DNA of 64,000 nucleotides from Buchnera aphidicola (Tetraneura ulmi) (GTDB lineage Bacteria > Pseudomonadota > Gammaproteobacteria > Enterobacterales > Enterobacteriaceae): contig NZ_OZ060366.1 of the NCBI RefSeq assembly GCF_964058925.1, forward strand, positions 286,308 to 350,307, in the 5' to 3' direction. Within the stretch, counting starts at the first letter, position 1; each line of letters opens with the position of its first letter. The position numbers were made by a program, and so were the translations under genes. Positions 9,756 to 19,824 of the stretch are shown here, in pieces. The notes under the pieces were generated by a model. That model was not told where the DNA came from, ran no database searches, and saw only the letters and a program-made list of their open reading frames with translations.

Positions 9756-10715
9756 ATGAAAAAAAAAAAAATAGTTAGAAGTAATTTACTAATATTAGGA
9801 TCAGGTCCTTCAGGATATACTGCTGCTATTTATGCAGCTAGATCCAATTTAAATCCAATTTTAGTTACTGGTCCTACTCCAGGAGGACAGCTAATTACTA
9901 CAAATACAATTGAAAATTGGCCAGGAGATTACAAAAATATTACTGGTATTCAATTAATGGACAGAATGAATAAACACAGTAAAAAACTAAAAACTAAAAT
10001 TGTTTTTGATATTATAAAAAAAGTAAATTTTATGCATAAACCTTTTTTTCTATTTGGAGAAGAAAATATTTACATTTCTAATTCAGTTATTATTGCTACT
10101 GGTTCTTATGCAAAATATTTAGGACTTAAATCAGAAAAAGAATATATGGGAAAAGGTGTTTCATCCTGCGCAACTTGTGATGGAATATTTTATAAAAATA
10201 AAGATATAGCAATAGTAGGTGGTGGAAATACAGCTATTGAAGAAGTTTTATATCTTTCTAATATTGTGTCAAAAATACATTTAATACATCGAAAAGAAAA
10301 TTTTAAAGCAGAGAAAATTTTAATAAATAGATTAAAGAAAAAAATAGAATCTAAAAAAGTCATTTTTCATAAAAATAGCATCGTATATGAAATTTTTGGA
10401 AAAGAAAATTGTGTTTCTGGAATAAAAATTAAAAACCATAAAAATATTTATTCAGAAATAAAAATTTCAGGGCTTTTTATTGCTATTGGTCATATTCCAA
10501 ATACAAAGATTTTTTCAAATCAATTAAAAACTAAAAAAGGATATATTTCAGTACAAAAAATTTTGATAAAAAACTCAACTCAAACCAATATACCTGGAAT
10601 ATTCGCAGCAGGAGACGTTATTGATAATTGTTATAAACAAGCTATTACAGCCGCTGCAACAGGATGTATGGCAGCTTTAGATGCTAAAGAATATTTAGAA
10701 AAAGAAAATAAATAA
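9756..10715 (+). CDS. trxB: Thioredoxin reductase
   Basis: NADPH-dependent FAD flavoprotein that reduces thioredoxin. It has 319 residues (E. coli 321). It carries the FAD site GSGPSGYTAAIYAAR, the redox-active CATC (SCATCDGIF, near residue 137), the NADPH-binding GGGNTAIEEV and the C-terminal FAD motif IFAAGDVIDN. The second codon opens a run of 13 A (9759-9771) that stays in frame as MKKKKI and is a likely slippage site. No Shine-Dalgarno site is visible. It is followed by infA and aspS. Confidence 0.96.
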   Translation: MKKKKIVRSNLLILGSGPSGYTAAIYAARSNLNPILVTGPTPGGQLITTNTIENWPGDYKNITGIQLMDRMNKHSKKLKTKIVFDIIKKVNFMHKPFFLFGEENIYISNSVIIATGSYAKYLGLKSEKEYMGKGVSSCATCDGIFYKNKDIAIVGGGNTAIEEVLYLSNIVSKIHLIHRKENFKAEKILINRLKKKIESKKVIFHKNSIVYEIFGKENCVSGIKIKNHKNIYSEIKISGLFIAIGHIPNTKIFSNQLKTKKGYISVQKILIKNSTQTNIPGIFAAGDVIDNCYKQAITAAATGCMAALDAKEYLEKENK

Positions 10716-10772
10716 TATTAATAAAAAAATTCTTTTAATTTTTAATATAAATCATATTTAAATGAGAAAAAT

Positions 10773-10991
10773 ATGCCTAAAGAAAAAAATATAGAAATGC
10801 AAGGTGTAATAACAGATACATTACCAAATACCATGTTTAAAGTTAAATTGGAAAATGGACATAATGTAATTGCTCATATTTCTGGAAAAATGAGAAAAAA
10901 TTACATTAGAATTTTAACTGGAGATAAGGTTACTGTAGAATTAACTACTTATGATTTAAATAAAGGTAGAATTATATTTCGTAGTAGATAA
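10773..10991 (+). CDS. infA: Translation initiation factor IF-1
   Basis: A 72-residue OB-fold protein, the same length as E. coli IF-1. It blocks the ribosomal A site during initiation. The protein reads [18 protein letters not shown], then [21 protein letters not shown] and [20 protein letters not shown]. Initial residues after the start are close to E. coli. It sits in a trxB-infA-aspS run; IF-2 (infB) is at the right edge of the window. Confidence 0.97.
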   Translation: MPKEKNIEMQGVITDTLPNTMFKVKLENGHNVIAHISGKMRKNYIRILTGDKVTVELTTYDLNKGRIIFRSR

Positions 10992-11065
10992 AAAAACGCA
11001 AATAAATAAAAAATTCGATAAATAAATTTTAATTTTTTAGTAATTATTAATAGGTATTAATATTT

Positions 11066-12823
11066 ATGCGAACTCATTATTGTGGTGAATTGAAAGAAAT
11101 TAATATAGACAAATTTGTAACTTTATGTGGATGGGTTCATAGTTATAGAAATTTAAGCAAAATTATCTTTTTAAATATGAGAGATTGGAGTGGAATAATT
11201 CAAATAACTTTTTTAGAAGAAAATAAAAAATTATTTAAAGTAGCAAAAAAACTAAAAAACGAATTTTGTATCCAAGTGTTTGGAATAGTGAAAAGAAGAA
11301 ATTTAAAAAATATAAACAAATCAATAAAAACAGGATTTATCGAAGTATTAGTAAAAAAATTAACTATAATTAATGCATCTCAACCAATTCCAATAGATAA
11401 TTCTAAAATTAATTCAGAAGATATTTCTTTAAAATACAGATATTTAGAATTAAGAAAATTAGAATTATTAAAGAAATTAAAAATACGTAGTAAAACAATT
11501 CTTCTTATTCACAAATACATGCAATCAAAAAAATTCATGCAAATTGAAACTCCTATTCTTACAAAAATTACTCCAGAAGGAGCTAGAAATTATTTAATAC
11601 CTAGCAGAATACATAAAAAAAAGTTTTATGCACTACCTCAGTCACCTCAGTTGTTTAAACAACTTCTGATGATTTCTGGAATTGATAAATATTATCAAAT
11701 AACAAAATGTTTTAGAGATGAAGATTTACGTTCTGATAGACAACCAGAATTTTCTCAAATTGACATTGAAGCAGCTTTTATAAGTGAACAAAAAATACAA
11801 AAAATTGTAGAAAATCTTATATCTTTTATATGGTTAAAAATAAAAAATATTACTTTTGAAAAAATAAAAAAAATAACTTTTACTCAATCTATAAAAGATT
11901 ATGGAACAGATAAACCAGATTTACGCAATCCAATGAAATTATTTGATTTAAAAGATTTGCTACAAGAAGTTGAAAATTTAGATTTTATAAAAAAAAATAT
12001 TGAATCTACAAAAAAAACACGTATCGCTGCTATTTGTGTTCCAAATGGAATTGTTTTAAAAGAAAAAAAAATAAAAGTTCTAAAAGAAGAATTAAAAAAA
12101 AAATATGGATTTTATGAATTAATAACAATATTAGTCAAAGAAAAAAAATTATCAGAAAATTATGATTTTGATTGTTCAATATTAAAAAATTATACAAAAA
12201 AAAAAATAATTTTAAAAATAATTAAAAAAATTAATGCAAAATCCAAAGATTTAATAATAATCGTAATTGGTATTTCAAAAACAGTAAATAATGTACTAAA
12301 TAAGTTGAGAATGGAAATAGGAATAAAATTAAATTTAGTAAATCCAAATGAATTTAAACCTGTTTGGATAACTGATTTTCCAATGTTTAAAAAAGAAAAA
12401 GATGGAAAATTATGTTGTTTACATCATCCATTTACTCAACCTAAAAATTCCAATATAGAAACAATGAAAAGAAAACCAGAAACAATAATATCAAAATCTT
12501 ATGATTTAGTAATTAATGGATATGAAATTGCAGGTGGGTCAGTTAGAAACCATAATTTTGAAGTACAAAAAACTATTTTTAAATTAATTGGAATTTCAGA
12601 GAAAGAACAACTAGAAAAATTTGGTTTTTTTTTAGAATCACTAACATATGGTGCACCTATACATGCAGGAATTGCATTAGGATTGGATAGAATAATTATG
12701 TTACTTACTAATTCTAATAGTATTAGAGATACTATTGCTTTTCCAAAAACTACTTCTGCTATTTGTCCGATGACTAATTCTCCTGATTATATTAGCAATG
12801 ATATGCTAAAAGAAATTTTATAA
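11066..12823 (+). CDS. aspS: Aspartyl-tRNA synthetase
   Basis: Class IIb synthetase of 585 residues. The N-terminal OB anticodon-binding domain begins MRTHYCGEL...TLCGWVHSYRN. The core has ETPILTKITPEGARN, ALPQSPQLFKQLLM, motif 2 KCFRDEDLRSDRQPEFSQ, the end-of-core NGYEIAGGSVRNH and motif 3 GIALGLDRIIMLL. The bacterial insertion domain (about 285-410) is present but highly diverged and Lys/Ile-rich. It ends near the E. coli C-terminus with a slightly shorter tail, and converges with znuB. Confidence 0.95.
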   Translation: MRTHYCGELKEINIDKFVTLCGWVHSYRNLSKIIFLNMRDWSGIIQITFLEENKKLFKVAKKLKNEFCIQVFGIVKRRNLKNINKSIKTGFIEVLVKKLTIINASQPIPIDNSKINSEDISLKYRYLELRKLELLKKLKIRSKTILLIHKYMQSKKFMQIETPILTKITPEGARNYLIPSRIHKKKFYALPQSPQLFKQLLMISGIDKYYQITKCFRDEDLRSDRQPEFSQIDIEAAFISEQKIQKIVENLISFIWLKIKNITFEKIKKITFTQSIKDYGTDKPDLRNPMKLFDLKDLLQEVENLDFIKKNIESTKKTRIAAICVPNGIVLKEKKIKVLKEELKKKYGFYELITILVKEKKLSENYDFDCSILKNYTKKKIILKIIKKINAKSKDLIIIVIGISKTVNNVLNKLRMEIGIKLNLVNPNEFKPVWITDFPMFKKEKDGKLCCLHHPFTQPKNSNIETMKRKPETIISKSYDLVINGYEIAGGSVRNHNFEVQKTIFKLIGISEKEQLEKFGFFLESLTYGAPIHAGIALGLDRIIMLLTNSNSIRDTIAFPKTTSAICPMTNSPDYISNDMLKEIL

Positions 12824-12870
12824 TTTTTTATTATTTTGAAATTTGAATAAATTTCAAAATAATAAAAAAT
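12823..12870. terminator. 22-bp perfect palindrome at the aspS/znuB convergent junction
   Basis: Positions 12823-12844 are perfectly complementary to 12849-12870 around a 4-nt loop (GAAT); only one pair is G-C. The arm begins at the last base of the aspS stop codon, and the znuB stop lies 26 bp beyond. Position and symmetry suggest a bidirectional terminator. A U-tract does not follow the stem on either strand (the T6 and A6 runs are inside the stem). Confidence 0.5.
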
Positions 12871-12895
12871 ATAAATAATAATTTATAAAATTTAT

Positions 12896-13702
12896 TTAAT
12901 ATAGAAAATTATTTTGATTTTTTGTTTTTATAAATTGACTAAAAAAAAATATAAAAGATTCACAAAGAACTATAGTTGGACTAGTTGGAATATCATAATA
13001 AATTGAAATAAACAATCCCATAGTAGTTGAAAGAATACTAATTAATATAGAAATGAAAATCATTTTTTCTGGAGATCTAGAAAATCTTTGAGAAGTAGAA
13101 GCTGGAATTACTAATAATGAAGTTATAATTAATACTCCTACAAACTTAATTGATATAGCTATTGTCATTCCTGTTATAAATATTAAAATAAATTGATTTT
13201 TAAATATATTTATTCCATCTATTTTAGCTAATTCGGGATTTATAGTTACTGCTAACATTGATTTCCAATTATAAATTAATATCATTAGTAAAAAAAAAAC
13301 GTTTAATAATAAAAAAAATAAATCATAAAAAGATACAAATAAAATATTTCCAAAAAAATAATCATTAATATCAATTTTTTTTTCATTTGGTATAATACTA
13401 ATTATTATTAATCCCAAAGAAAGAAAAGTATATGAAATTATAGAAAAAATAACATCTAAAGAAAGATTTGAATTATGTTCTAATAAAGCTGAAATAATAG
13501 ATAAAAAAAATATAAATATCAATAACACCAATAATGGATTTATATGGAATAAAATACTTATTGAAAACCCTAAAAGAGAAGAATGAGATAAAGTATCTCC
13601 AAAACAAGACATTCTTCTCCAGATTATAAAAGAACCTATTGGTGCTGTTAAAAAAGATAAAAATAAACCTGCTAACCAGCTAGGGAAAAATGAAAATATC
13701 AT
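12896..13702 (-). CDS. znuB: Zinc ABC transporter membrane subunit
   Basis: The permease of the ZnuABC high-affinity zinc importer (metal ABC-3 family), in the inner membrane. It has 268 residues with about eight hydrophobic helices. It has the family features FLTAPIGSFIIWRRMSCFGDTLSHSSLLG near the N-terminus, and KFVGVLIITSLLVIPASTSQ, ending with TSPTIVLCESFIFF. It lies 47 bp downstream of znuC, in one transcription unit. No periplasmic binding-protein gene (znuA) is adjacent. Confidence 0.93.
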   Translation of the reverse strand: MIFSFFPSWLAGLFLSFLTAPIGSFIIWRRMSCFGDTLSHSSLLGFSISILFHINPLLVLLIFIFFLSIISALLEHNSNLSLDVIFSIISYTFLSLGLIIISIIPNEKKIDINDYFFGNILFVSFYDLFFLLLNVFFLLMILIYNWKSMLAVTINPELAKIDGINIFKNQFILIFITGMTIAISIKFVGVLIITSLLVIPASTSQRFSRSPEKMIFISILISILSTTMGLFISIYYDIPTSPTIVLCESFIFFFSQFIKTKNQNNFLY

Positions 13703-13749
13703 TATTAAAACTTTCCTTTTTAACTTTACTTTTAAAAAACACTTTATTA

Positions 13750-14463
13750 CTACGAATGAATATGATGATGTTCATGTTTATACAAAGCTATTTCTTTACT
13801 ATGTATTTTTCCAAACATAGAAATAAAATGTTTATTTTTAGAAACTACATCTGGAGTTCCTGAACAACAAATGTGATTATTTAAACAAATTACTTCATCA
13901 GTTCTGGCCATAACTAAATTTAAATCATGAGAAATCATTAAAATTGAACATTTAAGTTTTTTTTTTATTTTATTAATTATATGATACAAAAAAATTTGTC
14001 CATTTATATCTAAACCTTGAGTAGGTTCATCCAATATTAAAAAATTAGGATTATTTAACAACGATCTAGCTAATAATACTTTTTGTAATTCTCCGCCAGA
14101 TAATTCTTGTATTAAATGGTTTTTTAAATGACTTATTTTTAATTTTTCTATAATAAAATTGGAATATGAATAATTTAAAGATTTAAATAGTTTCATAAAA
14201 CGATTGACTGTAATTGGAAAAGGAACTCTAAAATATAACTTTTGAGGTACATATCCTATACGTACTGGTTTTAAGAACTTTATAGTTCCAACACTAGGTT
14301 TTACTAAACCTAAAATTGTTCGTACAAGAGTAGATTTTCCAGCCCCATTTGACCCAATTACAGTAACTATTTTATTAGATTTTATTAAAAAAGAAATATT
14401 CGATAATATTGATTTATTTCTAATTTCAACGGAAACATTTTTTATGTTAACTAAAGTTTTCAT
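13750..14463 (-). CDS. znuC: Zinc ABC transporter ATP-binding subunit
   Basis: ATPase of the zinc importer, partner of ZnuB. In 237 residues it has Walker A GSNGAGKSTL near 37-46, the Q-loop GYVPQKL, the ABC signature LSGGELQKVLLARSL, Walker B FLILDEPTQG and the switch His in ISHDLNLVM. The C-terminus HEHHHIHS is His-rich, as in other ZnuC proteins. In E. coli znuA and mepM lie next to znuC; here pykA follows after only 68 bp, so both are missing from this locus. Confidence 0.94.
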   Translation of the reverse strand: MKTLVNIKNVSVEIRNKSILSNISFLIKSNKIVTVIGSNGAGKSTLVRTILGLVKPSVGTIKFLKPVRIGYVPQKLYFRVPFPITVNRFMKLFKSLNYSYSNFIIEKLKISHLKNHLIQELSGGELQKVLLARSLLNNPNFLILDEPTQGLDINGQIFLYHIINKIKKKLKCSILMISHDLNLVMARTDEVICLNNHICCSGTPDVVSKNKHFISMFGKIHSKEIALYKHEHHHIHS

Positions 14464-14531
14464 TTTATATATGATTTTTTGGTAAAAATATTTTTTTTAT
14501 TTTAAAAAATATTTTTTTAAAATTTTAAATT

Positions 14532-15974
14532 TTATTCAACTACTAAAATTCTAATTGTATTAGTTTTACCTATAGCACTCATAATATCTCCCTGAGTAAT
14601 TATAACCACTTCTCCTTTTGTTAAAAATTTTTTTTCTTTCAGTAATAATACAGCTTCTGTAGCTGCAGAAACTCCTTCTTTATTACTATCAAAATATATT
14701 GGTGTAACACCTCTATACAAAGTTGATAATTTTAATGTATTTTGATGACGAGACATCGCAAAAATCGGTAGACCAGAAGTGATTCTAGACGTCATTAATG
14801 CTGTTCTACCCGATTCAGTCATGGTAATTATTGCTGAAACTCCTTTTAAATGATTTGCAGAATACATTGCTGACATAGAAATAGCTTCCTCTATACTACT
14901 AAATTGAATGTCTAAACGATGTCTAGAAACATTTATACTAGGAATAGTTTCCGCTCCTTTACATACTCTAGACATTGCAGTTACTGTTTCAACAGGGTAT
15001 TTTCCAGTTGCTGTTTCAGCAGATAACATAACAGCATCAGTTCCATCTAGAACAGCGTTAGCCACGTCCATTACTTCTGCTCTTGTTGGTAATGGTTTAA
15101 AAATCATAGATTCCATCATTTGCGTAGCTGTAATTACAACTCTGTTTAACTGTCTTGCTCTTCTAATGAGAGTTTTCTGAATTCCAACTAATTCAGGATC
15201 TCCTATTTCAACTCCGAGATCTCCTCTTGCAACCATAATTGCATCTGATGCTAATATTATCTCTTCAATGTCTTTTTCTGTAGCTACTGCTTCCGCACGT
15301 TCTATCTTTGCTATAATTTTTGCAAAACTACCAGTTTCTTCAACTATTTTTCTAGCTATTCGAATATCTTTTGCAGATCTTGGAAAGGATATAGCTAAAT
15401 AATCAACTCCAATATTTGTAGCTAAACAAATATCTTTTTTATCTTTATTAGTTAGGGATTTGGCAGATAACCCCCCACCTAATTTGTTTATTCCTTTATT
15501 TTTAGATAAAATACCTCCAATTATTACTTTAGTATAAATTTTTCTTCTTGTTGATTTTAACACTTTTAATTGTATTCGACCATCATCTAATAAAAGTATA
15601 TCTTCACAATTAACATCCAATGGCAATCTTTTATAATCGACACCAACTTTATTTTTATCACCTTCACTAAAATTTAAATCAGTATCCAATACAAATTGTT
15701 CTCCAGAATTTAAACAAACTTTTTCTGATACAAAACCTAAAATTCTAATCTTAGGACCTTGTAAATCTCCTAATAAAGCTACATGACATTTCAATTTATT
15801 CATAATTTCAAAAACTTTTTTAGCACGAAATATATGTTCTTCACTAGTTCCATGAGAAAAATTTAATCTTAATACATTAGCTCCTGATTTAATAACTTTT
15901 TCTAAATTATTATCTTTATCTGTAGAAGGACCTAGTGTTACAACTATTTTAGTTCTTCTAAGGCGTTTTAACAC
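14532..15974 (-). CDS. pykA: Pyruvate kinase (PykA type)
   Basis: Final glycolytic step, phosphoenolpyruvate to pyruvate with ATP formation. The protein has 480 residues, as E. coli PykA, which it resembles more than PykF. Motifs are [35 protein letters not shown], the active-site [27 protein letters not shown] and the C-terminal [12 protein letters not shown]. The start is GTG at 15974, preceded by GGAG eight bases upstream. It is divergent from zwf. Confidence 0.96.
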   Translation of the reverse strand: MLKRLRRTKIVVTLGPSTDKDNNLEKVIKSGANVLRLNFSHGTSEEHIFRAKKVFEIMNKLKCHVALLGDLQGPKIRILGFVSEKVCLNSGEQFVLDTDLNFSEGDKNKVGVDYKRLPLDVNCEDILLLDDGRIQLKVLKSTRRKIYTKVIIGGILSKNKGINKLGGGLSAKSLTNKDKKDICLATNIGVDYLAISFPRSAKDIRIARKIVEETGSFAKIIAKIERAEAVATEKDIEEIILASDAIMVARGDLGVEIGDPELVGIQKTLIRRARQLNRVVITATQMMESMIFKPLPTRAEVMDVANAVLDGTDAVMLSAETATGKYPVETVTAMSRVCKGAETIPSINVSRHRLDIQFSSIEEAISMSAMYSANHLKGVSAIITMTESGRTALMTSRITSGLPIFAMSRHQNTLKLSTLYRGVTPIYFDSNKEGVSAATEAVLLLKEKKFLTKGEVVIITQGDIMSAIGKTNTIRILVVE

Positions 15975-16433
15975 GATTTTCTCCTATTTTAAAATTTATA
16001 TTTTAAAAATTATTTTATTAAAAATAATTATTTAAACATTATTAGTCAAGGGTTTATGGTATTTTCTAAAACATAATAAAAGTATTATACAAATTTTTTC
16101 GATTATTAGATATTTATTAAATAAATACACATATTATTATTAAACAAATTACTAAAAAATTTAAAAATTAAGTTATTTTTTCTAATTTTAACAAATAATT
16201 ATAAAAAGAAAGAATTTTGATTCCTTTTCTTAATAATATAAAATTAAATAGTTTATAAAAATAAACAATTTCTTTAATAATTATTTTTAGATTTGACTAA
16301 TAGTTTTTTTTATAAAAGAATTAATAGTAATGTTTACTTAATTTAAAATTAGAAAAATATTATTTTAAAAATTTATTAAATATTCAATTTTAAACATTTT
16401 TTTATTTGAAATATAATGGAAGGTTATTAAAAA
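15975..16433. other. Divergent intergenic region between pykA and zwf
   Basis: About 460 bp without a gene. Enterobacteria have hexR here; I see no remnant. On the plus strand TATAAT at 16412-16417 is a plausible -10 for zwf, with only a poor -35 (TTTAAA at 16389-16394). GGAAGG at 16418-16423 serves as the zwf Shine-Dalgarno site, so that box may be too close. Otherwise nearly pure A/T. Confidence 0.45.
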
Positions 16434-17900
16434 ATGTCAAAGAACTTAAGAAAGGGATGTGATATAATTATTTTTGGGGCAAAAGGAGATTTAGCAAAAA
16501 GAAAATTAATGCCTTCTCTTTATCATTTAGAAAAAAATAAAAAACTAGATTTAAATACAAAAATAATAGGTGTAGGTAGAGCTAATTGGAATGAATTAGA
16601 ATATAAAAAAATAGTTCGAAAATCACTTGAAATTTTTATGAAAGAAAAAATAAATGAAACAATTTGGAACAAATTATGTAATAGACTTAAATTTTGTAAT
16701 TTAGATGTTAATAAAACAGAAGAATTTTCTAAATTACAATTTCTTATAGATCAAAAAAATAGAGTAACAATAAATTATTTTGCAGTTCCTCCAAATATTT
16801 ATGGAATTATTTGTCAAGGATTAGGTTTAGCTAAATTAAATAAACCAAATTCGAGAATAATTATAGAAAAACCAATTGGAACTTCACTAAAAACTTCAAA
16901 AGAAATAAATAATCAAATTGGAAAATATTTTAATGAATCTCAAATTTTTAGAATAGATCACTATCTTGGAAAAGAAACAATATTAAATTTATTGTATCTT
17001 CGATTTGCAAATTCTATTTTTTATAATAATTGGAGTAATAAAACAATTGATCATATTCAAATTACAGTTGCTGAAGAGATAGGAATTGAAGGAAGATGGG
17101 ATTATTTTGATAAAACTGGACAAATGAGAGATATGGTACAAAATCACTTATTACAAATATTAAGCATTATTGCAATGTCTCCTCCTATGAATTTTTGTAC
17201 TGACAGCATAAGAGATGAAAAAGTAAAAGTGCTAAAATCCTTACGTCCAATAAACTCCAAAAATATTAAAAAAAAAACAATTCGAGGACAATATTCATCA
17301 GGATTTATTAAAGGAGTATATGTTCCGTCTTATATAAACGAAAAAGGGTCTAACCAAAATAGTAATACAGAAACTTTTATAGCAATTAAAGTTAATGTAG
17401 ATAATTGGAGATGGTTTGGAGTACCATTTTATTTACGAACAGGTAAAAGAATGAAAAAAAAATATTCTGAAATATCAATTTTTTTCAAAAAGTTACCTAT
17501 AAATATTTTTAAAAAATCTATTCCTAATTTAAATCAAAATAAGTTAACAATTAGATTGCAACCAAACGAAGGAATTGATATTCATATTTTAAATAAATTT
17601 CCTGGTTTTAATAAATCTACTAATCATTTAGTTGATTCAAAACTACAATTTAATTATTTAGAAAATTTTAAAAAAAATCATATAATAGACGCATACGAAA
17701 GATTATTACTTGAAAGTATGAAAGGTATTCAATCTTTATTTGTTCGAAGAGACGAAGTAGAAGAAGCTTGGAAATGGGTTGATTCAATTATTAAAATTTG
17801 GGAAAAAAACAAAATTAAGCCCGAATTATATTCAGCAGGTACTTGGGGGCCAACTTCATCAAAACAAATGATGAATCAAGATGGTCGATCTTGGAATTAA
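16434..17900 (+). CDS. zwf: Glucose-6-phosphate 1-dehydrogenase
   Basis: First step of the oxidative pentose phosphate pathway and a source of NADPH. It has 488 residues (E. coli 491). The N-terminal nucleotide fold has IIFGAKGDLAKRKLMPSLY; the active site RIDHYLGKE (near 178-186) holds the catalytic His and Lys. Other family segments include IEKPIGTSL, GRWDYFDKTGQMRDMVQNHL and YLRTGKRM. The C-terminus reads YSAGTWGPTSS. A GGAAGG Shine-Dalgarno site lies about ten bases upstream of the ATG. Confidence 0.96.
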   Translation: MSKNLRKGCDIIIFGAKGDLAKRKLMPSLYHLEKNKKLDLNTKIIGVGRANWNELEYKKIVRKSLEIFMKEKINETIWNKLCNRLKFCNLDVNKTEEFSKLQFLIDQKNRVTINYFAVPPNIYGIICQGLGLAKLNKPNSRIIIEKPIGTSLKTSKEINNQIGKYFNESQIFRIDHYLGKETILNLLYLRFANSIFYNNWSNKTIDHIQITVAEEIGIEGRWDYFDKTGQMRDMVQNHLLQILSIIAMSPPMNFCTDSIRDEKVKVLKSLRPINSKNIKKKTIRGQYSSGFIKGVYVPSYINEKGSNQNSNTETFIAIKVNVDNWRWFGVPFYLRTGKRMKKKYSEISIFFKKLPINIFKKSIPNLNQNKLTIRLQPNEGIDIHILNKFPGFNKSTNHLVDSKLQFNYLENFKKNHIIDAYERLLLESMKGIQSLFVRRDEVEEAWKWVDSIIKIWEKNKIKPELYSAGTWGPTSSKQMMNQDGRSWN

Positions 17901-17994
17901 AAAATAAATAATTAATTAAAAATTAAATTACAAAAATCATTAATATTTTAAAAAAATATTATTTAAGGTAAAATATCCAAATAAAAAATTTTAA

Positions 17995-18025
17995 ATTGAT
18001 CAAGCATCAATTTTGTTTGATCAAT
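17995..18025 (+). terminator. Hairpin downstream of zwf
   Basis: A 12-bp stem (17995-18006 with 18014-18025, containing one G-U pair) around a 7-nt loop, about 95 bp after the zwf stop. Each arm contains the self-complementary TTGATCAA. No T-run follows directly, so it is either an imperfect terminator or another structured element. It is one of the few G/C-containing structures in this gap. Confidence 0.4.
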
Positions 18026-18190
18026 AGTTGTTTAAATTAATATTCGAATGTTTATTCAAAAAAATAATAATAATAAAAAAATAACAACTAAAAAATTAAT
18101 CCATTTACTAAAAATTCTATTAATAAAATTAAAATTAATAAAAAAAGATCGATTTTTTAATATAAAAAAATATTTTTAGGAAATTATAAT

Positions 18191-19069
18191 ATGAAAAGAA
18201 TTATTCTTTTTTTACTAACTAATCTATCAGTAATGTTATTTTTTGCTGTAATTTTAAGTTTTACTCCAATTCATTCAAAAAATTTATATAATTTAATTCT
18301 TTTTTCAGGGATTTTTGGATTTTCAGGTGCAATTGTTTCATTATTAATGTCTAAATGGATTGCATTAAGTTTAGTTGGAGGGAGAATCATTAAATATCCA
18401 AAAAATGATATTGAAAATTGGTTAATAAACAAACTTTTTTATCTATCTAAAAAAGTTAAAATAACAACTCCTGAACTTGCTATTTACGAATCTATAGAAA
18501 TAAATGCTTTTGCCACAGGATACAGGAAAAATTCTTCGCTAGTAGCAGTTTCTACTGGTTTGTTAAAAAGTATGAACTTTAAAGAAATAGAAGCAGTTTT
18601 AGCACATGAGATTAGTCATATAAAAAGTGGTGATATGGTCACAATGACTTTAATTCAAGGAGTAATAAATACTTTTATATTTTTTATCTCTCGTATAATT
18701 GCAGGATTTTTTTTAAATAATTCGTATAAAAAAGAAAATAATTCAGAAGGAGAAAATCAACATCCAATTTTATATTTTTTACTTACAAATGTTTTAGAAA
18801 TTTTATTTAGCATATTAGCTAGTATAATAGTATTTAGTTTTTCTAGATATCGAGAATTCCGTGCAGATGCTGGATCTGCTAATATAGTCGGAAAAGAAAA
18901 TATGATATCTGCTTTAAAAAGTATGAAAAATTCTCAAATATTAAATACATCTGATTGTATTTCTACATCTTATATTAATGGAAAGTCAAATAATTTTTCT
19001 TTTTTATTTCAATCTCATCCTCCATTAGAAATTAGAATAAAAGCTTTATCTCAAGAAAAATATATGTAA
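18191..19069 (+). CDS. htpX: Membrane zinc metalloprotease HtpX
   Basis: M48-family inner-membrane protease for quality control of membrane proteins, acting alongside FtsH in E. coli. In 292 residues (E. coli 293) it has two N-terminal transmembrane helices (about 4-24 and 33-55), and the zinc site LAHEISHIKSGD (HExxH) near residue 139. Two more hydrophobic segments and the third ligand region FSRYREFRADAGSA follow, then the C-terminal SHPPLEIRIKAL. An AGGA motif sits before the ATG. It lies alone between zwf and cspC. Confidence 0.95.
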   Translation: MKRIILFLLTNLSVMLFFAVILSFTPIHSKNLYNLILFSGIFGFSGAIVSLLMSKWIALSLVGGRIIKYPKNDIENWLINKLFYLSKKVKITTPELAIYESIEINAFATGYRKNSSLVAVSTGLLKSMNFKEIEAVLAHEISHIKSGDMVTMTLIQGVINTFIFFISRIIAGFFLNNSYKKENNSEGENQHPILYFLLTNVLEILFSILASIIVFSFSRYREFRADAGSANIVGKENMISALKSMKNSQILNTSDCISTSYINGKSNNFSFLFQSHPPLEIRIKALSQEKYM

Positions 19070-19122
19070 AAAAAAATTTTTTTTTATTATAATAAAAAAA
19101 AAAATCAAAAAATTTTATTATC

Positions 19123-19343
19123 TTGTATTTTTTTTTCAAATCGATATAATAAGGATGTAATAAAAACTAATTAAGAATTAAAATTTTAGAAGTTTATTGT
19201 TTTTTGTATGAAAGGCTTAAATAAAGTTAAAAATTCAAAGTAAAGAAGTTAATACAGCTTTCCTTGCTGAATCTAAAATAAATGCCTCATGCAATAACAT
19301 TCATAATTTTAATTATTATAAAACTAAGTGAGGAAATTTTTAA
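19123..19343 (+). promoter_or_regulatory. Candidate cspC promoter and long 5' leader
   Basis: TATAAT at 19145-19150 lies 16 bp after a weak TTGTAT at 19123-19128, placing the transcript start near 19157 and giving a leader of about 185 nt. Positions 19200-19300 are clearly less A/T-rich than surrounding spacer (GAAAGGCTT, CAGCTTTCCTTGCTG, GCCTCATGC), suggesting conserved RNA structure. Long leaders are typical of cold-shock protein genes in E. coli. GAGG precedes the ATG. No reading frame of note lies inside. Confidence 0.42.
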
Positions 19344-19553
19344 ATGGAAAAGATAAAAGGACAAGTTAAGTGGTTTAATGAATCCAAAGGATTTGGTTTT
19401 ATAACTCCTTCTGATGGTAGCAAAGATGTTTTTGTACATTTTTCTTCTATTCAAGGTAATGGTTTTAAAACTTTATCTGAAGGACAAAACGTTGAATTTG
19501 AAATACAGGATGGTCAAAAAGGTCCAGCTGCAATTAATGTTCTTTCAATATAA
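19344..19553 (+). CDS. cspC: Cold-shock-family protein CspC
   Basis: A 69-residue cold-shock-domain RNA chaperone. RNP1 reads KGFGFITP and RNP2 VFVHFSSI. The protein differs from E. coli CspC at only a few positions ([33 protein letters not shown]). The QDGQKGPAA segment separates it from CspE. In E. coli CspC is constitutively expressed and stabilises stress mRNAs. It is monocistronic here, with its own leader and terminator. Confidence 0.96.
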   Translation: MEKIKGQVKWFNESKGFGFITPSDGSKDVFVHFSSIQGNGFKTLSEGQNVEFEIQDGQKGPAAINVLSI

Positions 19554-19618
19554 TCTTTTAAAAATATTATAGATTATATAGATAATGTATCTTTGAAAAT
19601 AAATATTAAATTTTAGAA

Positions 19619-19660
19619 AAAAGCCTAGCACAAAATAAGCTGTGGCTTTTGTTTTTTTTA
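19619..19660 (+). terminator. Rho-independent terminator of cspC
   Basis: AAAAGCCTAGC (19619-19629) pairs with GCTGTGGCTTTT (19639-19650) with a single bulged T, closing a 9-nt loop. It is followed by G and then eight T. This is the most canonical terminator in the window, 66 bp after the cspC stop. Confidence 0.8.
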
Positions 19661-19824
19661 TTTTTTTTATTTTTGATTTTTTTAAAATAGTTTAGTCTTC
19701 ATGAAATAATTATCAATTAAATAGTATTTTTAAATTTTTTTTATTTTTTAAAACTATACTAGTTTAGTAAAATTTCAATAATAAACTATTAATATTAATT
19801 AAATTATATATAACAGAGAGTTCA

